This document shows, in pieces, positions 6,764 through 13,397 of a DNA stretch of 17,878 nucleotides (positions are counted from its first letter, which is position 1; every line of letters begins with the position of its first letter). The position numbers and the translations under genes are program-made. Below the pieces are notes generated by a model, which worked only from the letters and a program-made list of their open reading frames with translations, made no database searches and was not told the DNA's origin. Origin of the DNA: Oceanospirillales bacterium (lineage in GTDB: Bacteria; Pseudomonadota; Gammaproteobacteria; Xanthomonadales; SZUA-36); contig QIKG01000043.1 in the NCBI GenBank assembly GCA_003232965.1, positions 1-17,878 on the forward strand, in the 5' to 3' direction.

Positions 6764-8125
6764 TTAGCCACTTTCTACTATCAAACGGCTGGCGCTGCGC
6801 CAAAAACGCACGCCTAACAGAACCGCAGCAACTGTGAGTCCGGCAATCATGCCTATCCACATTCCCGCCGGCCCCATTTGCTGGGTAAATGTCAGATGGT
6901 ATGCCAGGGTCATGCCCACTGCCCAGTAGGCGATGATGGTATAAATCATCGGAATTTTAGTGTCTTTCAAACCGCGCAGCCCACCAGCAGCACACACCTG
7001 CACGCCGTCGGAAAGCTGGAATATTGCTGCCAGCTGAATTAGTGACGCCGCAAGCTGGCTTACTTCCGGGTTGGTATTGCCATAAATCGAGACGATTTGA
7101 TCGGCAAATAGAAACATAATCACAGCACTAATTATTTGAAACCCAAAACCGAGAGCAAAGCCATTCATGCCAACATAACGAGCAGACACGGGGTCATCTC
7201 GCCCGATGGCATTACCCACGCGTGTGGTAATGGCGGCTGCCAATCCCAGCGGGATCATAAACAGTAGCGAAGAAAAGTTAATCGCAATGCCATGCGCTGC
7301 TGTAGGTATAGTGCCAAGTTTGCCGATTAGCAATGCGGCAGCGACAAATAAACTGCCTTCGACTGAAATCATCACCGCAATGGGCAGGCCTACGCGCAGA
7401 AGTTCGCGAATTTCCGGCCAATTGGGTTTTTCAAAACCGGTATAGAGTTTAAACCGGCGAAAATGCGGGTGTTTTGCTGTATAAACCCAAAGCAGTAATA
7501 ACTGCAGCCAGAGAACAATAGCGGTTGCATAACCACAGCCTATGGCTCCGAGTTCCGGCATGCCGAGTTTGCCATACATAAAAATGTAGTTCAGCGGGAT
7601 ATTGGCTGCTACCCCGAGAAAGCCAATATACATGGTGGGTTGGGTATGACCTGTGCCTTCTGAAAAATAACGCAGCACCAGTTGCAGACAAATGGCGGGA
7701 ATACCCCAGGAAATCGCGCTCAGATAACCCAATGCAACCGGGCGTATTTCCGCATCAATGCCAAACCATAACACCAGCGGCTCGGCACTTTGCATAAACA
7801 CAAACAATAAAGCGCTCAAGCCGATTGCCACCCAGACTGCTTGGCGGGTAACCGCACCGACCTGTTCGTTTTTCCCAGCCCCATCCAGTTGGGCAACCGC
7901 AGGATTGAGCGCCAGTAAAATGCCAATGGCAAACATCACCCCGGTCATCCATATAGCCCCGCCAATGGGCAGCGCTGCCAATGCCAGCGCACCTAAGCGC
8001 CCCGCCATTACCGTATCCACAAAGCTCATGCCGACACCGGCAACCTGGCCAATAATAATCGGCAAGGCAAGAAACAGCGTGCGCTGCATTTCCTGAATTG
8101 GGCGATGTGTAACAGTCTGGGACAT
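6764..8125 (-). CDS. MATE family efflux transporter, NorM-like
   Basis: The 453-residue protein is a multidrug and toxic compound extrusion pump that exports cationic compounds in exchange for Na+ or H+ across the inner membrane. The length and about twelve hydrophobic segments in two similar halves match the family. Recognisable stretches are LPIIIGQVAGVGMSFVDTVMAG-like N-terminal signature (residues about 18-41), the repeat-half beginning VGLPIAVMISVEGSLF (about 243), and the GGLRGLKDTKIPM motif (about 374-386). It closely resembles NorM; DinF and YeeO-type proteins are less similar. The ATG at 8125 has no strong Shine-Dalgarno sequence. It is monocistronic, convergent with pspC and divergent from the DUF3667 gene. 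The operator-like tandem repeat at 8171-8200 lies just upstream and may control it. Substrate cannot be read from the sequence. Confidence 0.94.
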   Translation of the reverse strand: MSQTVTHRPIQEMQRTLFLALPIIIGQVAGVGMSFVDTVMAGRLGALALAALPIGGAIWMTGVMFAIGILLALNPAVAQLDGAGKNEQVGAVTRQAVWVAIGLSALLFVFMQSAEPLVLWFGIDAEIRPVALGYLSAISWGIPAICLQLVLRYFSEGTGHTQPTMYIGFLGVAANIPLNYIFMYGKLGMPELGAIGCGYATAIVLWLQLLLLWVYTAKHPHFRRFKLYTGFEKPNWPEIRELLRVGLPIAVMISVEGSLFVAAALLIGKLGTIPTAAHGIAINFSSLLFMIPLGLAAAITTRVGNAIGRDDPVSARYVGMNGFALGFGFQIISAVIMFLFADQIVSIYGNTNPEVSQLAASLIQLAAIFQLSDGVQVCAAGGLRGLKDTKIPMIYTIIAYWAVGMTLAYHLTFTQQMGPAGMWIGMIAGLTVAAVLLGVRFWRSASRLIVESG

Positions 8126-8170
8126 ATGTTTTTTAATTTATGGTTCTGGGTTATTATTATTCTGGCATTG

Positions 8171-8200
8171 TAACCTGTTATACAATAACTGGTTATGCAA
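8171..8200. promoter_or_regulatory. Tandem 15-bp repeat with palindromic core TAAC-N2-GTTA
   Basis: TAACCTGTTATACAA (8171-8185) is followed immediately by TAACTGGTTATGCAA (8186-8200); 12 of 15 positions agree and each copy contains the palindrome TAAC-N2-GTTA. A further TGCAACTA at 8196-8203 recurs at 8208-8215. An overlapping dyad ATTGTA-N8-TACAAT lies at 8167-8186. This is the pattern of a regulator-binding site in the divergent region between the MATE pump and the DUF3667 gene. Confidence 0.5.
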
Positions 8201-8271
8201 CTAGTAGTGCAACTAATGCTGCGTTTAACAAATGTTCGGGGTATTCAACTATGAGGTCGTGTTACTAAGCT

Positions 8272-9393
8272 ATGAATATCGTCTCAAAAAAACTGAAAAA
8301 AAAATTAACCGTTGCAGAAAAACGCCTGAATCACTCCAGTGAGTGCCAGAACTGTGGCACCGCATTACAGGGCCCCTATTGTCATTTTTGTGGCCAGCCG
8401 GATAAAAACTTTTTCCGCTTTTTCCCGGCATTGCTTCGGGAAATGATGGGCGACTTGTTAGACCTTGACTCTCGCCTTACCCGCACCCTCAAACCACTGT
8501 TATTTCAACCCGGAAAACTTGCAGATGATTATATGCACGGGCGGCGTTTCCGCTACACCTCCCCGGTTAGGCTGTATCTTTTTTCCAGCATTATATTTTT
8601 TCTGCTGGCGGGTTTTATCACCAACTCTGAAATCCGACAGGAGCTTGTTAATCACAATACCGCAAACCAGGAAAATGTATCTGCGGCACCACAGACTGAT
8701 AAGCTCAATAATCCTAGCGAGGCAACCACGGAGGTCGCTGAAAATGGATTAGCCGCAGAGCCACCTGTTGTGGATGAAACTGAACCGTCAACCAAAAGAG
8801 GTGGCGATAGCTTCTTTAAACTCAATTTGAACTCAAACTCTGAAGATTCTGATATTGATGAAATCGAGCTACCCTTTGTTCCACAGATGTTGAATAACTG
8901 GATTAATACTGAGTTGGCCAAATCAGACGCCAAAAACGAGGCGATTAAAGCGGACCCGACCATCATCACCGATAAAATCTTTGAACTACTACCACTGACC
9001 GTATTTGTTTTACTACCAGTGTTCGCCCTAATACTGAAAGGGTTCTACATATTAAGCAAACGCTACTACACCGAACATCTGATTTTTGCACTGTATAACC
9101 ACAGTTTTATATTTGTACTGGCTACAGCAGTGTTTCTGCTCGAGAGTTTTGGCTCGCTGTTGGCAAGTCAGGGCTGGATCTCCGAATCCGGATGGATTTT
9201 TGCCACACTTGATTGGCAGTCCCAACTTATGAAAGTCTGGGTATTGGTATATTTTTGGCTGGGCTTAAAGCGCTTTTACCGTCAAGGCTGGCTGATGACC
9301 AGCGTAAAGTTTGTTAGCATTGGCGTTGCATACACGATCCTGCTGGCAACAATCACCGTATTTGTTGCCCTGCTAAGCTTTCTGTTGCTCTAA
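8272..9393 (+). CDS. DUF3667 zinc-ribbon integral membrane protein
   Basis: The 373-residue protein fits the DUF3667 family, whose function is unknown. Near the N-terminus four cysteines (C25, C28, C37, C40; CQNCGT then CHFCGQ) form a zinc-ribbon, followed by the conserved segment running from FFPALLREMMGDLLDLDSR (about 50-68) through GRRFRYTSPVRLYLFSS. A first membrane segment is at about 101-116. Residues about 117-225 form a polar, acidic loop rich in S, E, D and N, then come four further hydrophobic segments between about 235 and 372. In-frame TAA lies 2 codons before the ATG, so 8272 is the earliest start; GAGGT is 14 bases away, which is distant. It stands alone and its stop is 16 bases from the convergent stop of the next gene. 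Confidence 0.88.
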   Translation: MNIVSKKLKKKLTVAEKRLNHSSECQNCGTALQGPYCHFCGQPDKNFFRFFPALLREMMGDLLDLDSRLTRTLKPLLFQPGKLADDYMHGRRFRYTSPVRLYLFSSIIFFLLAGFITNSEIRQELVNHNTANQENVSAAPQTDKLNNPSEATTEVAENGLAAEPPVVDETEPSTKRGGDSFFKLNLNSNSEDSDIDEIELPFVPQMLNNWINTELAKSDAKNEAIKADPTIITDKIFELLPLTVFVLLPVFALILKGFYILSKRYYTEHLIFALYNHSFIFVLATAVFLLESFGSLLASQGWISESGWIFATLDWQSQLMKVWVLVYFWLGLKRFYRQGWLMTSVKFVSIGVAYTILLATITVFVALLSFLLL

Positions 9394-9409
9394 GCGAAGC
9401 AAAAAAACT

Positions 9410-9847
9410 TCAATAAACCCAGTGGCGGGCAACAGCTTTTACTGCATAACTCCAGAGCAGAATTGCTACCACTACAACAGATGCCGGCATGATGGCCATG
9501 TCCCAACCTATTACCTGAAACACTCCACTGAAAAAGAACATATGGGTCATCTGCGCCAGTACGGCAAGCAAGGAAATAAGATATAAATTGGTCGCCCAAC
9601 GATTTCGCAACAACAGCGCTAAGCTGCCAAGCACGCCAAATATTACCGCAGAGCCGAAGGCAATATTTACCCACGATGGGGTTGAGTTATACATATCCTG
9701 CTCAATTTTCGGCATAGCCGCTAATTCCTGAGCGCTCATTTGCATCTGGCCAACAAATGCCAGCAGACCTAGGCCATTCCATGCCAAGGCAGCAACCGCT
9801 ATCACCCAGAACCAGATAGGTGGTGAAATTTTCAGTTCAGAATTCAT
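9410..9847 (-). CDS. Small four-helix membrane protein of unknown function
   Basis: This 145-residue protein has four hydrophobic segments at about 11-33, 59-80, 86-108 and 117-136. Similar small proteins occur in marine gammaproteobacteria and Bacteroidetes, sometimes loosely labelled sugar transporters; I know of no demonstrated function. I chose the ATG at 9847 because GAGGA lies 7 bases upstream; a longer open frame reaches 9892 but has no such site. The N-terminal half aligns well with the frameshifted gene just upstream at 9949-10220: SPP-IWFWVIAVAALAWNGLG against SPP-KKYWFIAIATLFWNGIG, and TPSWVNIAFG against TPEWVILVFG. They are therefore tandem paralogues. It lies on the same strand downstream of the aminopeptidase gene. 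Confidence 0.75.
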   Translation of the reverse strand: MNSELKISPPIWFWVIAVAALAWNGLGLLAFVGQMQMSAQELAAMPKIEQDMYNSTPSWVNIAFGSAVIFGVLGSLALLLRNRWATNLYLISLLAVLAQMTHMFFFSGVFQVIGWDMAIMPASVVVVAILLWSYAVKAVARHWVY

Positions 9848-9948
9848 GCTTTTTTCCTCTTTTTTGCTAAGCTCGTTAAAGACTCTCAACAATCCTAGCA
9901 GACGAGGGAATCTTCTGGCAAACCGTTGAGCCTATAAATTCGCCCGAT

Positions 9949-10220
9949 CTAACTTATCCAACGATAAAGAATCGCATTTCTTGAGTAATGCAGTAAATAA
10001 ACCGAAATGCCAATAATCGCAGCCAGCCCAAAAACCAAAATGACCCATTCCGGGGTTAACATGAATAATTGCCGTTCTAACACCGGTAAAGCATAAGCAC
10101 CTTGGTTACTCATCCGCAGCTGAGTGATAAAACGGGCAACCCCAATGCCATTCCAAAATAACGTAGCAATAGCAATAAACCAGTACTTTTTGGCGGGCTC
10201 ACTGGTTGTTGTCCAACCAT
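9949..10220 (-). pseudogene. Frameshifted paralogue of the adjacent small membrane protein
   Basis: The ATG at 10220 has an excellent AGGAGG 5 bases upstream (10231-10226) that overlaps the aminopeptidase stop. It reads MVGQQPVSPPK and then, past a run of five A (plus-strand T 10187-10191), diverges to a 36-residue dead end. Moving back one base at that run gives KKYWFIAIATLFWNGIG and continues to a TAG at 9951-9949; the 90-residue product aligns with the neighbour at 9410-9847 and has two membrane segments. No start codon exists in the second frame before its first helix. Either one A has been lost, the run is an assembly error, or slippage on the A-run restores the protein. It also lacks the two middle or last helices of its paralogue, as if internally deleted. 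Confidence 0.7.
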
Positions 10221-10225
10221 CAAGC

Positions 10226-10231
10226 CCTCCT
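10226..10231 (-). promoter_or_regulatory. Strong ribosome binding site of the frameshifted gene
   Basis: AGGAGG on the minus strand lies 5 bases before the ATG at 10220 and overlaps the TGA of the aminopeptidase gene. It fixes the start in the frame that does not contain the membrane helices, which is what reveals the frameshift. Confidence 0.75.
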
Positions 10232-11649
10232 CAACAGCTCAGGCTATTCGGGTAACGCAGTTGTAAGCTGGCAAATACCGCACGTAGTCCCATGGCTTCG
10301 CCACCGGCCGGCCGACCAGGCCGGTCGTGATCATTCCAGGCGTAGGTATCGATATGCACCCAGTTACAATCCGGCTCAACAAAGGCCTGTAAAAATAGCG
10401 CTGCGGTAATCGCCCCTGCACCCATCAAACCCGTGGTTATATTGTTCATATCCGCAATTTTACTCTTTAACGAAGCGGCATACGGTTGGTACAAAGGCAT
10501 CGGCCAGAGTGGATCTTGCACGCTGTCGCCGTGTTTATGGATACTTGCCAATATAGATTCATTATTTGAAAAAATAGGCGGTAAATCCGGCCCTAAAGCC
10601 ACCCGGGCAGCGCCGGTTAAAGTGGCAAAATCAATCACCAAATCCGGGCCTTGCTCACAGGCATAAGCCAGCGCATCTGCCAATATCACCCGGCCTTCTG
10701 CATCGGTGTTGCCAATCTCAACAGTAATGCCTTTACGAGTATTTACAACATCTCCAGGTCGGTAAGCATCTGCACTGATGGCATTTTCGACCGCAGGTAT
10801 CAGTAGCTCCAATCGTACCGGCAAATTGTTCTTCATCACCAGTTCAGCAAGCGCCAGCGCATGCGCGGCACCGCCCATATCTTTTTTCATTTTCAACATT
10901 CCGCCAGCCAATTTGATATCCAGTCCGCCGGTATCAAAGCAAACGCCCTTGCCAACCAGCACCAGCAATGGATTGCTTGACGAACCCCAAGTTAACCGTA
11001 GCAATCGCGGCGCCCGGCTCTCAGTGGCTGCTCGACCAACCGCGTGAATCGCTGGATAGTTGTTATCCAATAGCTCATCCCCGTCGATGGATTCAAATTG
11101 AGCATCCCAGGCTTGTGCCATCTGCTCGACCTCTGCTGCCAGGTTAGCTGGCCCCATATCTTGAGCTGGGGTATTAACCAAATCTCGAACCCGGAACGAG
11201 GATGTTAGTAACGCCAGTACCTCTGCATTCAGTTCGGTGGGCAAGTGCAGGCGTGGGCGTTCTGATTTCAACTGTTTGTATCGCGAAAACTCATAACTGG
11301 CCAGACCCCAACCTAAATATACTTCTGTATCCCACTTCTCGCTAAGCTGATAATCGCCCGCCGGTAACGCAGTCGGCAAATCCTGCAGCAAGCGCAAACC
11401 CGCCTGTGAATGCTTACCCAACAAGACACAAGCTAAGCGACCATCATCCGCTGGAATAAGTAAATGTTGGCCCGGCGCTGCTGCGTAATGCTGCTCCGAC
11501 ACCCAGTTTTTTATTACTGCCGTTTGCTCAACCAACCAAGCCGACAAATCGCTCTTACCAAAGACATGGATAACAATCTGGGGGGTTTCGTTGTCATATT
11601 CTGCCGTATGCTCTGCAGAACAAAATATATTCAGGTGCTGATCTGACAT
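10231..11649 (-). CDS. M17 family leucyl aminopeptidase
   Basis: The 472-residue enzyme is a cytosolic zinc/manganese-dependent aminopeptidase that removes N-terminal residues from peptides and works as a hexamer in characterised members. The active-site residues align with E. coli PepA at a constant offset of 36: K234, D239, K246, D257, D316, E318 and R320 (PepA K270, D275, K282, D293, D352, E354, R356). The signature NTDAEGR is at 314-320. The N-terminal domain (about 1-150) is divergent, as usual, and shorter than in PepA; PepB or a PepA-like paralogue are both possible, so no symbol is given. The ATG at 11649 has AGGAA about 7 bases upstream. It is followed at 10 nt by the frameshifted membrane gene, which shares its stop region, so they are likely co-transcribed. 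Confidence 0.94.
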   Translation of the reverse strand: MSDQHLNIFCSAEHTAEYDNETPQIVIHVFGKSDLSAWLVEQTAVIKNWVSEQHYAAAPGQHLLIPADDGRLACVLLGKHSQAGLRLLQDLPTALPAGDYQLSEKWDTEVYLGWGLASYEFSRYKQLKSERPRLHLPTELNAEVLALLTSSFRVRDLVNTPAQDMGPANLAAEVEQMAQAWDAQFESIDGDELLDNNYPAIHAVGRAATESRAPRLLRLTWGSSSNPLLVLVGKGVCFDTGGLDIKLAGGMLKMKKDMGGAAHALALAELVMKNNLPVRLELLIPAVENAISADAYRPGDVVNTRKGITVEIGNTDAEGRVILADALAYACEQGPDLVIDFATLTGAARVALGPDLPPIFSNNESILASIHKHGDSVQDPLWPMPLYQPYAASLKSKIADMNNITTGLMGAGAITAALFLQAFVEPDCNWVHIDTYAWNDHDRPGRPAGGEAMGLRAVFASLQLRYPNSLSC

Positions 11650-11803
11650 CTACATTTCCTGTTTGAATAATCTAGAATAGTATATGCCGGTTAATCATAA
11701 AGTTGCACTTTTTATCTCTAGTATCGACTGTTTCAGCGCCACCAAAACTCGGCTAACAACATGCTATTTTCTGCTCACCCATACTTTAATCCATAGATAT
11801 AGG

Positions 11804-11833
11804 TTGTAGTCAGGGTACAAAACACTATATATT
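11804..11833 (+). promoter_or_regulatory. Candidate sigma-70 promoter of the HNH-exonuclease pair
   Basis: TTGTAG (11804-11809) and TATATT (11828-11833) are 18 bases apart, with four and five of six consensus bases. Transcription would begin near 11840, leaving a leader of about 27 bases before the ATG at 11867. This supports that ATG over the GTG at 11834. Confidence 0.5.
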
Positions 11834-11866
11834 GTGTTTACCGAAAAGGAAGAAGGTGGAAAAAGC

Positions 11867-12478
11867 ATGCAGCACTTGCAACAACAAGTACTGAGAACCG
11901 ATGTTTCCGGTATGCCGCTGGAGTGGATTAACTATCAGGATGCTGTGCGCCTGATCACTTTGAAACAGGTGAGTTACACCCTCGGTAGCACCGTGTTTCG
12001 AATACACGGAGGCATTAGCGCTATGACCGGGCAACGCAGTATTATCCCAGTCAACGCCATCCTCGCAACCCTCGGCAAACACCCGCATAACTTTCTCTTC
12101 AAGAACGGCTACACCCCTCCCCTTTCAAACAACGCCTTATTCCGCCGTGACCAAAACATTTGCCTGTATTGCGGCAAGCACTTTCCCCGACACCTGCTTT
12201 CCCGTGACCATGTCAAACCCTTATGTCAGAAAGGCGTAGATCGCTGGAATAATGTGGTCACCGCTTGTAAGCGTTGCAACAACCACAAGGCCGACCTTAC
12301 CCCCGAGGCTGCAGGGATGGAGTTGCTGGCTATTCCTTTTACACCCACCCATGCGGAGTATGTATACTTGCAGGGTCGGCGCATTCTCGCTGATCAAATG
12401 GATTTCCTGCTGGCACATTTCCCGCGCAATAGTGTTTTACGCAAACGGGTTGAAAACGGCGAGAGTCTACTCAACTGA
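11867..12478 (+). CDS. HNH endonuclease
   Basis: This 203-residue protein has a C-terminal-half HNH (beta-beta-alpha metal) nuclease domain. C99-x2-C102 and C134-x2-C137 form the structural zinc site; D114-H115 (in SRDHVKPL), N129 and H140 (in NNHKADL) are the expected catalytic and metal-binding residues. The N-terminal 90 residues are not recognised, but begin with a short beta-rich region resembling those of other stand-alone bacterial HNH proteins. The ATG at 11867 has AGGTGG about 8 bases upstream; a GTG at 11834 would lie inside the promoter. The stop is 16 bases before the 5'-3' exonuclease start, so both are probably made from one transcript. No methylase or specificity gene is near, so restriction-modification is not indicated. 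Substrate and role are unknown. Confidence 0.88.
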   Translation: MQHLQQQVLRTDVSGMPLEWINYQDAVRLITLKQVSYTLGSTVFRIHGGISAMTGQRSIIPVNAILATLGKHPHNFLFKNGYTPPLSNNALFRRDQNICLYCGKHFPRHLLSRDHVKPLCQKGVDRWNNVVTACKRCNNHKADLTPEAAGMELLAIPFTPTHAEYVYLQGRRILADQMDFLLAHFPRNSVLRKRVENGESLLN

Positions 12479-12494
12479 AGGTCTTGAGTTAAGT

Positions 12495-13388
12495 ATGAAA
12501 ATAACGCCTGATACCGCCATGCTGGTCGACTCCAGCATATATATATTTCGCTCCTGGTTTTCCAACGACCCGGAAGACTTTACCGACCACCAGGGTCAGC
12601 CCACTAATGCGGTTTATGGCTACACCGGCTTTCTCTGCACCCTACTGGAACAAACCCGGGCGAAAGAGATAGGCTTAGCTTTTGATGAGTCGTTAACAAC
12701 TTCATTCCGAAATGAAATTTTCCCGGAATACAAAGCCAACCGAGACCCGGCTCCAGTGGAACTAAAACGCCAGTTTGCCTGGTGCAAAGAGGTTGCTGCG
12801 GCTCTGGGGTTGGCAATATTCGCCGACAATCGATATGAAGCTGATGACCTGATCGGCTCTCTGGTTAGACATCATCGAGGCGAAGGTAAACACCTGTGTG
12901 TGGTGACTGCCGATAAAGACCTGACACAGTTAATTGCCGGTGATGACATCTGGTGGGATTTTGCCAGACGCAATATGCTCGACCGCGAGGGCATTAAAAA
13001 CAAATTTGGCGTCTACCCGGAGCAAATTGCTGATTTTCTGGCAATAACCGGCGATAAGGTTGATAACATCCCCGGGGTACCCGGTATAGGACCAAAAGGT
13101 GCATCTGCATTGCTGTCCCATTTTGGCGATTTAGAAAACCTCTACGCCCGGGTTGATGAAATCGCTTTCCTTAGCTTGCGTGGTGCCAAGTCGATACACA
13201 ATAAAATCAAGGCTAATCAGGAGCTAGTTGAGTTATCCCGCCGGCTCACAGGAATCTATGAGCTTGCCGAGTCGGTGGTAGCGGCACCGCAAATTAGCCG
13301 GGGGGAAATTAACGAAGAGGCTTTGAATGCTATCTTCGATAAGCTTAATTTTGGCCCCATGCTGAGGCGCCGCTGTCTTAACCTTTAG
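12495..13388 (+). CDS. 5'-3' exonuclease of the PolI-type/FEN family
   Basis: The 297-residue protein is a stand-alone 5' nuclease related to the N-terminal domain of DNA polymerase I, T5 exonuclease and Xni; such enzymes remove 5' flaps and RNA primers. All the acidic metal ligands appear present: D12, D64, E115, D117, D118, D140, D142, D187 and D190. The helix-hairpin-helix DNA-binding motif GVPGIGPKGASALLSHFG is at about 194-211, preceded by the usual GDKVDN. Residues R72 and K80 (in FRNEIFPEYKANR) match the conserved basic arch. I start at the ATG at 12495; the open frame runs further upstream, but only inside the HNH gene in another frame. It is somewhat longer than Xni and retains acidic residues Xni lacks, so I give no symbol. 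It converges on the next gene with 9 bases between stops. Confidence 0.92.
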   Translation: MKITPDTAMLVDSSIYIFRSWFSNDPEDFTDHQGQPTNAVYGYTGFLCTLLEQTRAKEIGLAFDESLTTSFRNEIFPEYKANRDPAPVELKRQFAWCKEVAAALGLAIFADNRYEADDLIGSLVRHHRGEGKHLCVVTADKDLTQLIAGDDIWWDFARRNMLDREGIKNKFGVYPEQIADFLAITGDKVDNIPGVPGIGPKGASALLSHFGDLENLYARVDEIAFLSLRGAKSIHNKIKANQELVELSRRLTGIYELAESVVAAPQISRGEINEEALNAIFDKLNFGPMLRRRCLNL

Positions 13389-13397
13389 AGCTAAGGA

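Noticed and set aside
8251..8268. Five-codon open frame just before the DUF3667 gene, with similar mini-frames at 1602-1619 and 14953-14970
   Set aside because: Frames this short arise by chance; none has a convincing ribosome site of its own or a leader-peptide composition.
9848..9892. Upstream extension of the 145-residue membrane protein
   Set aside because: The extra codons are polar, lack a ribosome site, and contain the GAGGA that serves the ATG at 9847.
11834..11866. GTG start for the HNH endonuclease
   Set aside because: It lies at the end of the candidate promoter; the ATG at 11867 has AGGTGG in place.
12252..12494. Upstream extension of the exonuclease frame
   Set aside because: This part overlaps the HNH gene in another frame and shows no nuclease residues; family homology starts just after the ATG at 12495.
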